64,000 nt of DNA from Burkholderia diffusa. GTDB taxonomy: Bacteria; Pseudomonadota; Gammaproteobacteria; Burkholderiales; Burkholderiaceae. The notes below the pieces were generated by a model that ran no database searches, was not told where the DNA came from, and saw only the letters and a list, made by a program, of their open reading frames with translations. This document shows positions 25,900-35,502 of the stretch, piece by piece. The DNA lies in the NCBI RefSeq assembly GCF_001718315.1, contig NZ_CP013363.1, forward strand, positions 1,054,001 through 1,118,000, in the 5' to 3' direction. The stretch's first letter is position 1. Each line of letters begins with the position of its first letter. The translations under genes and the position numbers were made by a program.

Positions 25900-27279
25900 A
25901 TGCCCCAATCGCTTCCCGCCGAAGCGACGATCGCGCACGCGAGTGTCGCGGCGTCGGCTTCCGTCCATGATTCCGCCCTGGCGTCGGACGCCGGCGACGC
26001 GCTGCTGTTCCGCAAGATCGCGTGGCGGATCGTGCCGTTCCTGTTCCTCTGCTACGTCGTGTCGTTCCTCGACCGCATCAACATCGGCTTCGCGCAGTTG
26101 CAGATGAAGCACGACCTCGGTTTCAGCGATGCGATGTACGGCCTCGGCGCCGCGGTGTTCTACATCGGCTACGTGTTCTGCGAGGTGCCGAGCAACATGC
26201 TGCTCGCGCGTTTCGGCGCGCGCCGCACGTTCACACGGATCATGCTGCTGTGGGGCGTCGCGTCGACCGCGATGATGTTCGTGTCGCAGCCGTCGCATTT
26301 CTACGTGCTGCGCTTTCTGCTCGGCGTGTTCGAGGCCGGCTTCTTTCCCGGCATCGTGCTGTACCTGACCTACTGGTTCCCCGCGAACCGCCGCGCGGCG
26401 GCGATCTCGGTGTTCTTCGCGGGCGTCGCGGTGGCCGGCGTGCTCGGCGGCCTGATGTCGGGCTGGATCATGCGCGACATGAGCGGCGTGCTCGGGCTGC
26501 ACGGCTGGCAGTGGATGTTCGCGATCGAAGGCGCGCCGGCGATCGTGCTCGCGTGCTTCGCGTTCACGTATCTGGTCGACCGGCCGCACGACGCCGCGTG
26601 GCTCACGTCCGACGAAAAGGCGCGCGTCGCCGCGCTGTGCGGCGACGGCCGGGCGCACGGGGCCGCGCATGGCGCGCACGACGCACGCAGCCTGGTGGCC
26701 GCGCTCGCGAACCCGCGCGTCTACCTGTTCGCGTTCATCTACTTCTCGCTGACCTGCGCGTCGCTGACGCTCAATTTCTGGATGCCGCTGATGATCCGCG
26801 ACTTCGGCGTGACGGACGTCGTGGCCGTGAGCCTCTACACGGTGGTGCCGAACGCGGTCGGCGCGGTGGGGCTGATCCTCATCGCGCGCCGCTCGGACCG
26901 CACCGGCGAGCGCCGCAAGCACTTCGCGTGCTGCACGATCGGCGGCGGCCTCGCCCTCGCGGCGCTGACGCTGCACCTGCACAGCTTCGCGGCGATGCTC
27001 GCGTGTCTGTCGATCGCGGCGACGCTGATCTTCGCCGCGCTGCCGATCTTCTGGGCCGTGCCGACCCGCTATCTGTCGGGCAATGCGGCCGCCGCCGGGA
27101 TCGCGCTGATCAGCAGCATCGGGATCACGAGCGGCATCGTCAGCCCGTGGGTGATCGGGCTGATCCGCACGCGCACCGGCAGCATGGATCTAGCCGTCTA
27201 CCTGCTGGCCGCGCTGCTCGCGTTGAGCGGCGTCGCGCTGATGCTCGGCGTGAAGGGCGAACCCGCGCGGCGGCCCTGA
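25900..27279 (+). CDS. MFS transporter (anion:cation symporter type)
   Basis: A 459-residue protein with twelve predicted helices. FLDRINIGFAQLQM in the first loop is the signature of the ACS family (phthalate, tartrate, glucarate and similar organic acid importers), and the long central loop carries RPHDAAWL. GGAGAGAG precedes the ATG at 25900; a TTG four codons upstream is less likely. With the preceding metallo-hydrolase-fold gene and IclR regulator it forms a plausible uptake-and-degradation unit for an organic acid. Confidence 0.88.
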   Translation: MPQSLPAEATIAHASVAASASVHDSALASDAGDALLFRKIAWRIVPFLFLCYVVSFLDRINIGFAQLQMKHDLGFSDAMYGLGAAVFYIGYVFCEVPSNMLLARFGARRTFTRIMLLWGVASTAMMFVSQPSHFYVLRFLLGVFEAGFFPGIVLYLTYWFPANRRAAAISVFFAGVAVAGVLGGLMSGWIMRDMSGVLGLHGWQWMFAIEGAPAIVLACFAFTYLVDRPHDAAWLTSDEKARVAALCGDGRAHGAAHGAHDARSLVAALANPRVYLFAFIYFSLTCASLTLNFWMPLMIRDFGVTDVVAVSLYTVVPNAVGAVGLILIARRSDRTGERRKHFACCTIGGGLALAALTLHLHSFAAMLACLSIAATLIFAALPIFWAVPTRYLSGNAAAAGIALISSIGITSGIVSPWVIGLIRTRTGSMDLAVYLLAALLALSGVALMLGVKGEPARRP

Positions 27280-27501
27280 ACCCCGGCCGGGCATTGCCGG
27301 CGGGCGGCGGCGACCGGCGTTGCGTGTCCTGTCGGCCCCGTATTCGCATCCATCGACGAGACGATCGATGCCAGCCCATCTTCAAGCGGACGCCGCGCGT
27401 CCGGGCGCGTCCGCGTCGCGCTGATCGGCCGGCGATCCGGCGCGTCCAGTGCGATCCGCCAGCGCGCGGCCGATCCCGGACGTGCCGCCGGTCGACGCTC
27501 G

Positions 27502-28302
27502 TCAGCGAGCGGCCGCGTAGCGCGGCGCGGGTGAATCCGTCGACAGATGCGGCGCCATCGTGCGGCGCGCGGTTTCGTATGCATCCCATTCTTCCGCTGC
27601 ATGCAGCGACGGAATCGTCACGAGTTCGCCGCGATCGAAGCCGACCAGCGCCGCGTCGACCAGGTCGGTGGCCGACATCACGATCTCCTTCGGCAGGTGT
27701 TCGAGCGGCAGGCCGCCCGTCTGCCAGAAGTCGGTGGCCGTCGCGCCGGGCAGCACGGCCTGCACCTGCACGCCATGGTCCGCGAGCTCATGGTGCAGCG
27801 ACTGGCTGAACGCGAGCACGAATGCCTTGCTGCCGCCATAGACGCCGTTGAGCGTTTCCGGCGACAGCGCGACGATCGACGAAATGTTGATCACGGCGCC
27901 TCGGCCGCGCGCGACGAAGCCGGGCACGGCGGCATAGGCGAGGCGCGTGAGCGCGGTCACGTTCAGGTCGATCATCCGCGTCATCGCGTCGACGTCGCTG
28001 TCGAGCAGCGGCGCGTGTGTGCCGATGCCCGCGTTGTTGACGAGCAACGTGATGCTGGCGTCCTGCTTCAGCTTCGCCTCGACCACGGCGAGCGCCGCAC
28101 GGTCGTTGAGGTCCGCGCCGAGGATCTCGACGCTGCGCTGCGTGTCGTTCGTGATGCGCTCGGCGAGCGTGGCCAGCCGGTCGCGGTTGCGCGCGACCAG
28201 GATCAGGTCGTAGCCGCGGCGCGCGAGCCGGTCCGCGTAGATCGCGCCGATGCCGGACGATGCGCCGGTGATGACGGCGGTACCGCGATGTGCTTCAGTC
28301 AT
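27502..28302 (-). CDS. Short-chain dehydrogenase/reductase
   Basis: A 266-residue classical SDR. The cofactor-binding motif TGASSGIG is at residues ~12-19, NNAG at ~90, and the catalytic triad is visible as Ser in NISSIVALS, Tyr and Lys in YGGSKAF. The Asn and Arg after beta-2 (VARNRDRL) favour NADP(H). GGAG precedes the ATG; longer upstream frame ignored. It diverges from a GlxA-type regulator, which probably controls it. The substrate cannot be told. Confidence 0.9.
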   Translation of the reverse strand: MTEAHRGTAVITGASSGIGAIYADRLARRGYDLILVARNRDRLATLAERITNDTQRSVEILGADLNDRAALAVVEAKLKQDASITLLVNNAGIGTHAPLLDSDVDAMTRMIDLNVTALTRLAYAAVPGFVARGRGAVINISSIVALSPETLNGVYGGSKAFVLAFSQSLHHELADHGVQVQAVLPGATATDFWQTGGLPLEHLPKEIVMSATDLVDAALVGFDRGELVTIPSLHAAEEWDAYETARRTMAPHLSTDSPAPRYAAAR

Positions 28303-28441
28303 GATGTCGCTCCATGTCGAGGAAGAGGTGAGTGCGTGAAGCCATTCTGGCCGCGAATCGCCGCGACACAAATGACGTAGATAGGTATGATTTCGGACAT
28401 CGGGCGGGTCGCGACGATCATGCCCCGGCACGGAGACGCGC

Positions 28442-29401
28442 ATGCACCGAATCGGCTTTCTGATCAGCGATGGCTTCCAGATCATGGCGCTGGCCGCGCA
28501 GTCGGTGTTCGAGTACGCGAACATGGGCGCGGACGAGCCGTTTTACGTGATGGGCAACTACTCCGTCGAAGGCGGCGACGTGCGTTCGTCGCTCGGGTTA
28601 CCGGTCGCGACGCGCGCGTTGCGTGGGCGAATCGACGTCGATACGTGGATCGTCGCGGGCGTCAACGATCCGCTCGCGTCGCCGCCGCCGGCCGGCGTCG
28701 TCGCGTTCCTGCGGCGCGCCAATGCGCGCGCGCGGCGGATCGCCGGCATCTGCACGGGCGCATTCGTGCTCGCCGAGGCCGGGCTGCTCGCGCAGCGCCG
28801 CGCGACGACGCACTGGGCGTACGGCCGCCACATGCAGACGCATTTTCCGGACATTCGTGTCGAGGACGACCGTATCTACATCGTCGACGGCCCGATCTGG
28901 ACGTCCGCCGGGATGACGGCCGGCCTCGATCTCGCCCTCGCGATGGTGGAGAAGGATCTCGGCGCGGACGCCGCCCGCTCGGTCGCGCACAAGCTCGTGA
29001 TGCACCAGCGCCGCTCGGGCGGGCAGTCGCAGCATTCGGAAATGCTGGACCTCGCGCCGAAATCGGACCGGATCCAGAACGCGCTGAACTATGCGCGGCG
29101 AAATCTCTCCCGCGCGCTGACCGTCGAGGAACTGGCCGATGCGGTCCATCTGAGTCCGCGCCAGTTCAGCCGGGTGTTCACGCTCGAAACCGGGCAGTCG
29201 CCGGCGAAGGCGATCGAGCGGCTGCGGCTCGAAGCGGCTCGGTTGATGATCGAGCAGAGCCGGCATTCGCTCGACGTGATCGCGAAAGAGAACGGCTTCC
29301 GCGACCGGCGCCACCTGCGCGACGCGTTCGTGCGCGGCTTCGGCGTGCCGCCGCAGGCCGTGCGGCGCGACGCGCGCGCGGACGAGCGCGAAACGGGCTG
29401 A
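28442..29401 (+). CDS. GlxA-type AraC regulator (DJ-1/PfpI domain)
   Basis: A 319-residue regulator. Residues ~1-175 form a DJ-1/PfpI amidotransferase-like domain with a Cys in the nucleophile elbow (AGICTGAFVLAEAG), and residues ~215-310 the AraC double helix-turn-helix (LTVEELADAVHLSPRQFSRVF). Such proteins regulate carnitine, arginine or unrelated catabolic genes. Divergent from the SDR gene across 139 bp. Confidence 0.9.
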   Translation: MHRIGFLISDGFQIMALAAQSVFEYANMGADEPFYVMGNYSVEGGDVRSSLGLPVATRALRGRIDVDTWIVAGVNDPLASPPPAGVVAFLRRANARARRIAGICTGAFVLAEAGLLAQRRATTHWAYGRHMQTHFPDIRVEDDRIYIVDGPIWTSAGMTAGLDLALAMVEKDLGADAARSVAHKLVMHQRRSGGQSQHSEMLDLAPKSDRIQNALNYARRNLSRALTVEELADAVHLSPRQFSRVFTLETGQSPAKAIERLRLEAARLMIEQSRHSLDVIAKENGFRDRRHLRDAFVRGFGVPPQAVRRDARADERETG

Positions 29402-29477
29402 CGCTCGCGGGCGCGCGCCGCCAGCGCGGGCGTGAAAAATCGCGCAGAATCTCCGGCATTCCTCGCGAGGAGACACC

Positions 29478-30626
29478 ATGCACGCCGCCCCGTTCAACAT
29501 TGCGATTCCCGATCACGCGCTTGATGTCCTGCATCGGCGCCTGCGCGACATGCGCGCGCCGGCGCTGACGCCTGCCGCGCCGTGGCAGCAGGGCGTGGAT
29601 GGGGCGTGGCTGCGCGACCTGGTTGTGTACTGGGCCGAGCGCTACGACTGGCGAGCGGCGGAGCGCGCGCTGAACCGGCAGCCGCAGTTCGTCGCGGACG
29701 CAGGCGGGCAACGCGTGCATTTCATTCATCGTCGTGGGGCGGGGCCGAGGCCGTATCCGCTCGTCATCACGCACGGCTGGCCGGGCTCGATATTCGAATT
29801 CGACGCGCTGATCGATCGCCTGTGCGATCCGGCCGCGTTCGGCGGCAATCCGCACGACGCGTTCGACGTTGTCGCGCCGTCGCTTCCCGGCTTCGCGTTT
29901 TCGCCCGCGCCTGCGGCACCCGGCATGTCGGCATTTCAGGTCGCCGACTGCTGGGCGGCGTTGATGTCCGGGCTCGGATATCGCCGCTTCGGCGCGCAAG
30001 GCGGCGATCTCGGTGCAGGCGTGTCGATTGCGCTCGGCGCGCGGCATCCCGGCGTGGTGGACGGCATCCATCTGAACTACCTGCCCGGCAGCTACGAGCC
30101 GCCGACCGACGCGGCTTCGCCGTTGACTGACGACGAACGGGCTTTCGTGGCGCAGCGTGGAGAGTGGGTTGCGCTGGAGGGCGGATACGCGCATGTGCAC
30201 ATGACGAAGCCGCAGACGCTGGCCGTCGCGCTCAACGATTCGCCGGCCGGGCTGGCCGCGTGGATCGCCGAGAAATTTCGCGCGTGGAGCGATTGCGATG
30301 GCGACGTCGCGCGGCGGTTTTCGCACGACACGCTGCTGACCGGAATCGCGCTCTACTGGTTTACCGGCTGCATCGGCTCTTCAATGCAGATGTATTGGGA
30401 AAACCGGCTGCAGCCGATGCGATTCGCGGCCGGGCAGCGCGTCGCGGCGCCCGTCGCGTTTGCGCGCTTTCCGAAGGAAATCAGTCGTCCGCCGCGCAGC
30501 TGGCTCGAACGGGTGTTCGACGTCGTGCAATGGACCGACATGCCGAGCGGCGGCCATTTTGCCGCGATGGAAGAGCCGGACCTGCTGGCCGACGATATTC
30601 GCCGATTTTTCCGGCGTTTTCGGTAA
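29478..30626 (+). CDS. Epoxide hydrolase (microsomal type)
   Basis: A 382-residue alpha/beta hydrolase with the EHN N-terminal domain (residues ~1-110). HGWPGS is the oxyanion-hole motif, the nucleophile is Asp177 in QGGDLGAG, and the catalytic His is His360 in SGGHFAAMEEP. This is the juvenile-hormone/microsomal epoxide hydrolase branch, which opens epoxides to diols through an ester intermediate. GAGGAG precedes the ATG. It follows the GlxA-type gene by 76 bp on the same strand. Confidence 0.88.
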   Translation: MHAAPFNIAIPDHALDVLHRRLRDMRAPALTPAAPWQQGVDGAWLRDLVVYWAERYDWRAAERALNRQPQFVADAGGQRVHFIHRRGAGPRPYPLVITHGWPGSIFEFDALIDRLCDPAAFGGNPHDAFDVVAPSLPGFAFSPAPAAPGMSAFQVADCWAALMSGLGYRRFGAQGGDLGAGVSIALGARHPGVVDGIHLNYLPGSYEPPTDAASPLTDDERAFVAQRGEWVALEGGYAHVHMTKPQTLAVALNDSPAGLAAWIAEKFRAWSDCDGDVARRFSHDTLLTGIALYWFTGCIGSSMQMYWENRLQPMRFAAGQRVAAPVAFARFPKEISRPPRSWLERVFDVVQWTDMPSGGHFAAMEEPDLLADDIRRFFRRFR

Positions 30627-30674
30627 TGCCCCGAGGGGCGGCCTGGCGGGCGAAGTGTGCGGGCGCCCATGCGT

Positions 30675-30694
30675 GCGCCGGCGAGTGCCGGCGC
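30675..30694. terminator. Hairpin between convergent genes
   Basis: Perfect 8-bp stem GCGCCGGC/GCCGGCGC with a 4-nt loop, in the 123-bp gap between the convergent epoxide hydrolase and cupin genes. No T tract on either side, so terminator function is tentative. Confidence 0.35.
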
Positions 30695-30749
30695 CGTGCG
30701 GATCGCGACGCGACGATGGCGCCTGTCTTGCCGCGTGATGACCGGGTAA

Positions 30750-31241
30750 TCAGCGGGTGACGAACGGCGCCGCATCGTGCGGCGCGGTGCGCGCGTGCTT
30801 GCGCTGGCGCAGCAGCGCGACGCGGCAATTCTCGCGCGCGGTCTCGCGGCCGTCGTCGTCGAGCAGCACCAGATCGCCGCGCATCACGTTGAGGGTGATC
30901 ACGTCGTCGCCGGGCGCGCCGAGCGTTTCCGGCGTATGCACCGACCCGGCCGGTTCGAGCACCGTCGAGCCGGCCTGCGCGATCCATTCGTACTCGCGGT
31001 AGCGCCACGCACCCTGCAGCGTATGCACGAACACCTCGCCGTCGTGGCGATGGCGCGGCAGCGTGCCGCCGGCCGGCATCTTCAGCAGTGCGGTCAGCGT
31101 GTCTTCCGCCGCATTGATATGCAGATACTTGATCGCGAGCCCCGGCAGGTCGGCGCTCATCGGCAGCCACGGCAGCGCATCGCCGGGCAGGCACGAAATC
31201 GGCGGCAGGTCGGTGGAAAGCGGGGCGGTCGGCTGCGTCAT
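30750..31241 (-). CDS. Cupin protein, 2,4'-dihydroxyacetophenone dioxygenase-like
   Basis: A 163-residue single-domain cupin. The metal motif is PRHRHDGEVFVHTLQG, with a downstream His in AGSVHTPETL. Similarity is to the 2,4'-dihydroxyacetophenone dioxygenase / ChrR-type cupin group, iron enzymes that cleave a C-C bond next to a phenol; many relatives have other or no known substrates. Starts at the ATG at 31241. Lies alone between the epoxide hydrolase and a LysR gene. Confidence 0.72.
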   Translation of the reverse strand: MTQPTAPLSTDLPPISCLPGDALPWLPMSADLPGLAIKYLHINAAEDTLTALLKMPAGGTLPRHRHDGEVFVHTLQGAWRYREYEWIAQAGSTVLEPAGSVHTPETLGAPGDDVITLNVMRGDLVLLDDDGRETARENCRVALLRQRKHARTAPHDAAPFVTR

Positions 31242-31343
31242 GGCGGGAGGCGGAGCGGAAACGGGAAGTGCGCATTATCGCAGAGGCGGATCGGGCCGCA
31301 GCCTCCCTCGTCGGACAGCCGCGCCAGCGAAGCCTGAGCCCGG

Positions 31344-32318
31344 CTACACGTCGCGGCCGTCTTCGTCACGTCCGCCCGTCCGCGCCGCCGCATGCGCGGC
31401 TTCGAGGCACGACTGGAACAGCAGCGCCGCCCGCGTTGGCCGCGGCGAGCGCCGCAGCAGGCTCACGAACCGGCATCGGTAGTTGAAGCGGTGCGGCGCG
31501 ATCGGTTGCATCAGCCCCTTGTTTTCGAAGCTTTCCGCGTAATGGTCGGGCAGAAAGCCGAGGTAGCGGCCGGACAGGATCAGCGTCGCGATCGATTCCT
31601 GGTCCGATGCCGTCGCGCTGCGCGTGAGTTTCGCGCGATGGCTCAGCTCCATGTTCGGCGAATGGAAGCCGAGCCCGGCGAACGCGTGCGCGCGGATCGT
31701 CGTCCACGTGAGCTTGCCGTGCGGCGCGTCGAAGAGCGGGTGCTGGCGGCCGCAGTACAGCAGCATCCGCTCGTCGAACAGTTCCGAATACACGAGGCTG
31801 CCCGAGCTGCGGTGCGCGGGGATGATCCCGACCTGATAGCTGCCGTCGATGATCCCGCGCTCGACCTCGTTGATCGACGCGACATGCAGGTTAAGTGCGA
31901 CATCGGGCGCTTCGTCCGTGAATTGACGGATGGCGTCGCCGAGCCTCGCGTGCGGATTGGTGGCCGTCTTGTCGAATACGGCGACGTGCAGTTCTCCGCC
32001 CATCTTGTCGTGAATGCCGTCGATTCTGCTGCGAAATGCCTCCATCGATGCGAGCAGTCGCAGGGTTTCCTCGTACACCGTCTGCCCCTCGGCGGTCAGC
32101 GTGAAACCCGCGCGGCCGCGCCGGCACAGCACGAGACCGAGGCGCGTTTCCAGATCCTTCACGTGTCGACTGATCGTCGAGATGCCGATATTCAGCTCGA
32201 GCTCGGCCGCCGCCATCCCGCCGCACTGCACGACGCCCTTGAAGACCCGCAGCAATCGCAGATCCATGTCGCTGAGCTGCCCGAGCAGCGCGCGGCTCTT
32301 CGGTTTCTTTGCTTGCAT
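31344..32318 (-). CDS. LysR regulator of the beta-alanine catabolic genes
   Basis: A 324-residue LysR protein: helix-turn-helix within residues ~15-75 (MAAAELELNIGISTISRHVKDLE), then the periplasmic-binding-protein-like effector domain. An alternative ATG six codons upstream (32336) is possible; neither has a clear ribosome binding site. It diverges across ~105 bp from the transaminase/dehydrogenase pair. The gap holds a direct repeat GATATTG at 32338-32344 and 32346-32352. It is the probable activator of that operon. Confidence 0.88.
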   Translation of the reverse strand: MQAKKPKSRALLGQLSDMDLRLLRVFKGVVQCGGMAAAELELNIGISTISRHVKDLETRLGLVLCRRGRAGFTLTAEGQTVYEETLRLLASMEAFRSRIDGIHDKMGGELHVAVFDKTATNPHARLGDAIRQFTDEAPDVALNLHVASINEVERGIIDGSYQVGIIPAHRSSGSLVYSELFDERMLLYCGRQHPLFDAPHGKLTWTTIRAHAFAGLGFHSPNMELSHRAKLTRSATASDQESIATLILSGRYLGFLPDHYAESFENKGLMQPIAPHRFNYRCRFVSLLRRSPRPTRAALLFQSCLEAAHAAARTGGRDEDGRDV

Positions 32319-32423
32319 AGTTGCGCAAGTGAACATTGATATTGCGATATTGAAGAGACTAATTGGCCTGCCGACAATGCGCAACATCATCACAAGAAGG
32401 AGGGGCGCGCCGCGCCGACCGAC

Positions 32424-33782
32424 ATGACCGACACGATCACCGCCAGCCAGCACGACGAAACCGGCATCCGCACCGACGCCGCGTGGCTCGACGCCCACTG
32501 GATGCCGTTCACGGCGAACCGTCAGTTCAAGTCCGATCCGCGCATGATCGTGTCGGCGAAGGACGCGTATTTCACGGATGGCGAAGGCCGCAAGATCTTC
32601 GACGGTCTGTCGGGCCTGTGGTGCACGGGCCTCGGCCACGGCCGCGCGGAAATCACGGAAGCCGTGAGCCGCCAGGTCGCGCAGCTCGACTACGCGCCGG
32701 CGTTCCAGTTCGGCCATCCGAAATCGTTCGAGCTCGCGAACAAGATCAAGGACCTGACGCCGGCCGGCCTCGACTACGTATTCTTCACGGGCTCGGGCTC
32801 GGAAGCGGCCGACACGTCGCTGAAGATGGCCCGTGCATACTGGCGCGCCAAGGGCAAGGGCACGAAGACGCGCCTGATCGGCCGCGAGAAGGGGTATCAC
32901 GGCGTGAACTTCGGCGGCATCTCGGTCGGCGGGATCGGGCCGAACCGCAAGCTGTTCGGCCAGGGAATCGACGCCGACTTCCTGCCGCACACGCAACTTG
33001 CGGAAAACCGATTCTCGCGCGGGATGCCGGAGCACGGCGCCGACCTGGCCGACCGCCTGCTCGATCTGATCGCGCTGCACGACGCATCGAACATCGCGGC
33101 CGTGATCGTCGAGCCGTTCTCCGGTTCGGCGGGTGTGGTCGTGCCGCCGAAGGGCTATCTGAAGCGCCTGCGCGACATCTGTACCGCGCACGACATCCTG
33201 CTGATCTTCGACGAAGTCATCACGGGCTTCGGCCGTGCCGGCGCGATGACCGGCGCCGACGCGTTCGGCGTGGTGCCGGACATCATGAACTTCGCGAAGC
33301 AGGTGACGAACGGCGTGCAACCGCTCGGCGGCGTGATCGCAACAAAGGAAATCTACGACACGTTCATGGCCGCGGGCGGCCCCGAGTACATGCTCGAGTT
33401 CCCGCACGGCTACACGTACTCGGCGCACCCGGTCGCGTGCGCGGCCGGCGTCGCTGCGCTCGACCTGCTGGTGAAGGAAGACGCGGTGGCCCGCGTGCGC
33501 GATCTCGCACCGCATTTCGAGGCGGCCGTGCACGGGCTGAAGGGGCAGCGCCATATCGCGGACATCCGCAACTACGGGCTGGCGGCCGGCCTGACGATCG
33601 CGGCGCTGCCGGGCGAGCCGGCACGGCGCCCGTACGAGATCGCGATGCGCTGCTGGGCGAAGGGCTTCTACGTACGCTACGGCGGCGACACGATCCAGCT
33701 CGCGCCGCCGTTCATTTCGGAGAAGCGCGAAATCGACAACCTCGTGAACGCGCTGTCCGACGCGCTGAACGAAGTGGACTGA
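32424..33782 (+). CDS. bauA: Beta-alanine (omega-amino acid):pyruvate transaminase
   Basis: A 452-residue class III PLP transaminase. The PLP Lys is Lys292 in NFAKQVTNG, with FDEVITGFGR ahead of it and FFTGSGSEAADTSLK binding the phosphate. The DGLSGLWC block is typical of the omega-amino-acid:pyruvate branch. It converts beta-alanine and pyruvate to malonate semialdehyde and alanine; the next gene oxidises the semialdehyde to acetyl-CoA. AAGGAGG lies 25 bp upstream, further than usual. The symbol follows the Pseudomonas pathway. Confidence 0.88.
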   Translation: MTDTITASQHDETGIRTDAAWLDAHWMPFTANRQFKSDPRMIVSAKDAYFTDGEGRKIFDGLSGLWCTGLGHGRAEITEAVSRQVAQLDYAPAFQFGHPKSFELANKIKDLTPAGLDYVFFTGSGSEAADTSLKMARAYWRAKGKGTKTRLIGREKGYHGVNFGGISVGGIGPNRKLFGQGIDADFLPHTQLAENRFSRGMPEHGADLADRLLDLIALHDASNIAAVIVEPFSGSAGVVVPPKGYLKRLRDICTAHDILLIFDEVITGFGRAGAMTGADAFGVVPDIMNFAKQVTNGVQPLGGVIATKEIYDTFMAAGGPEYMLEFPHGYTYSAHPVACAAGVAALDLLVKEDAVARVRDLAPHFEAAVHGLKGQRHIADIRNYGLAAGLTIAALPGEPARRPYEIAMRCWAKGFYVRYGGDTIQLAPPFISEKREIDNLVNALSDALNEVD

Positions 33783-33831
33783 GCCGCGGCCCGTTCTCCG
33801 CGACAACCGAATTCACGACAGAGCCAGGAAC

Positions 33832-35349
33832 ATGAAACACGACAGCAATGTGACCTCCACCGTCGGCCACCTGATCGACGGCAAGCGCGTCGACGGCGGC
33901 AGCCGCGTCCAGCCGGTGTTCGACCCGGCCACCGGCGAATCGCACAAGAGCGTCGCGCTCGCCGACAAGCTGACCGTCGAAGCCGCGATCGCATCCGCGC
34001 AGGCCGCGTTTCCCGCGTGGCGCAACACGCCGCCGCTGAAGCGCGCGCGCGTGATGAGCCGCTTCAAGACGCTGCTCGAGGAGCATGCGGACGAGCTGTG
34101 CGCGCTGATCACCGCCGAACACGGCAAGGTGCTCGCCGACGCGATGGGCGAGCTGCAGCGCGGGATCGAGAACGTCGAATACGCGACCTACGTGCCCGAG
34201 CTGCTGAAAGGCGAGCACAGCAAGAACGTCGGCCCCGCGATCGATTCGTGGAGCGAATTCCAGGCGCTCGGCGTCGCGGCCGGCATCACGCCGTTCAACT
34301 TCCCGGTGATGGTGCCGCTGTGGATGTGGCCGATGGCCGTCGCATGCGGCAACACGTTCGTGCTGAAGCCGTCGGAGCGCACGCCGTCGTCGACGCTGCG
34401 CATGGCCGAGCTGGCGCTCGAGGCCGGCCTGCCGCCGGGCGTGCTGAACGTCGTGAACGGCGACAAGGAAGCGGTCGACACGCTGTTGACCGACCCGCGC
34501 GTGAAGGCGGTGAGCTTCGTCGGCTCGACACCGATCGCCGAGTACATCTATTCGACCGGCTGCGCGCACGGCAAGCGCGTGCAGGCGCTCGGCGGCGCGA
34601 AGAACTTCGCGGTCGTGATGCCCGATGCCGACATCGGCAATGCGGTGAACGCGCTGATGGGCGCCGCGTACGGCTCGTGCGGCGAGCGCTGCATGGCGAT
34701 TCCGCTGGTCGTCGCGATCGGCGATGAAACGGGCGACAAGGTGGTCGAAGGCCTGAAGGCCGAGATCGCGAAGATGAAGGTCGGCCCGGGCAACGGTGCC
34801 GGCGTCGACATGGGACCGCTCGTCACGAAGCAGCATTTCGAGAAGGTGACCGGCTTCGTCGATGCGGGCGTGGAAGCGGGCGCGACGCTCGTCGTCGACG
34901 GGCGCGGCGTGAAGGTCGACGGCCACGACGGCGGCTACTACCTCGGCCCGTGCCTGTTCGACAACGTGAAGCCCGGCATGCCGGTCTACCAGCACGAGAT
35001 CTTCGGGCCGGTGCTCGGCGTGATCCGCCTGAAGTCGCTCGACGAGGCGATGGCGCTGATCGACGCGCACGAATACGGCAACGGCACGTGCCTGTTCACG
35101 CGCGACGGCGAAGCGGCGCGCTACTTCAGCGACAACATCCAGATCGGCATGGTCGGCATCAACGTGCCGCTGCCGGTGCCCGTCGCGTATCACTCGTTCG
35201 GCGGCTGGAAGCGCTCGCTGTTCGGCGACCTGCACGCGTACGGCCCGGATGCGGTGCGCTTCTACACGAAGCGCAAGACGATCACGCAGCGCTGGCCGTC
35301 GGCCGGCGTGCGCGAAGGGACGGTGTTCAGCTTCCCGTCGAACCGCTGA
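33832..35349 (+). CDS. mmsA: Methylmalonate/malonate-semialdehyde dehydrogenase (CoA-acylating)
   Basis: A 505-residue aldehyde dehydrogenase of the MmsA branch. FNFPVMVPLWM is the branch-specific NAD-site motif; the catalytic Cys287 is in CGERCMAI. It converts malonate or methylmalonate semialdehyde with CoA and NAD to acetyl- or propionyl-CoA and CO2. It lies 49 bp after the transaminase and completes the beta-alanine route; a strong terminator follows. Confidence 0.92.
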   Translation: MKHDSNVTSTVGHLIDGKRVDGGSRVQPVFDPATGESHKSVALADKLTVEAAIASAQAAFPAWRNTPPLKRARVMSRFKTLLEEHADELCALITAEHGKVLADAMGELQRGIENVEYATYVPELLKGEHSKNVGPAIDSWSEFQALGVAAGITPFNFPVMVPLWMWPMAVACGNTFVLKPSERTPSSTLRMAELALEAGLPPGVLNVVNGDKEAVDTLLTDPRVKAVSFVGSTPIAEYIYSTGCAHGKRVQALGGAKNFAVVMPDADIGNAVNALMGAAYGSCGERCMAIPLVVAIGDETGDKVVEGLKAEIAKMKVGPGNGAGVDMGPLVTKQHFEKVTGFVDAGVEAGATLVVDGRGVKVDGHDGGYYLGPCLFDNVKPGMPVYQHEIFGPVLGVIRLKSLDEAMALIDAHEYGNGTCLFTRDGEAARYFSDNIQIGMVGINVPLPVPVAYHSFGGWKRSLFGDLHAYGPDAVRFYTKRKTITQRWPSAGVREGTVFSFPSNR

Positions 35350-35421
35350 CGCGCGATCCGGCGGCAACGTGACGCGCGTCGGCCGGCGGCGTGACGCCAC
35401 GCGGCCGGCGTAAAAAGCACA

Positions 35422-35456
35422 GGCCCGCCCCGGTCGATGACCGGCGCGGGCCTTTT
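35422..35456 (+). terminator. Rho-independent terminator after mmsA
   Basis: GGCCCGC...GCGGGCC outer stem with an inner CCGGTC/GACCGG stem, followed by TTTT. It ends the bauA-mmsA transcript; the AAAA run 5' of the stem makes it potentially bidirectional with the gene at 35503. Confidence 0.8.
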
Positions 35457-35502
35457 CATACGTGCGGCGGCCGTGCCGGCACGGAAGACCGGGAAGGAAC
35501 GC

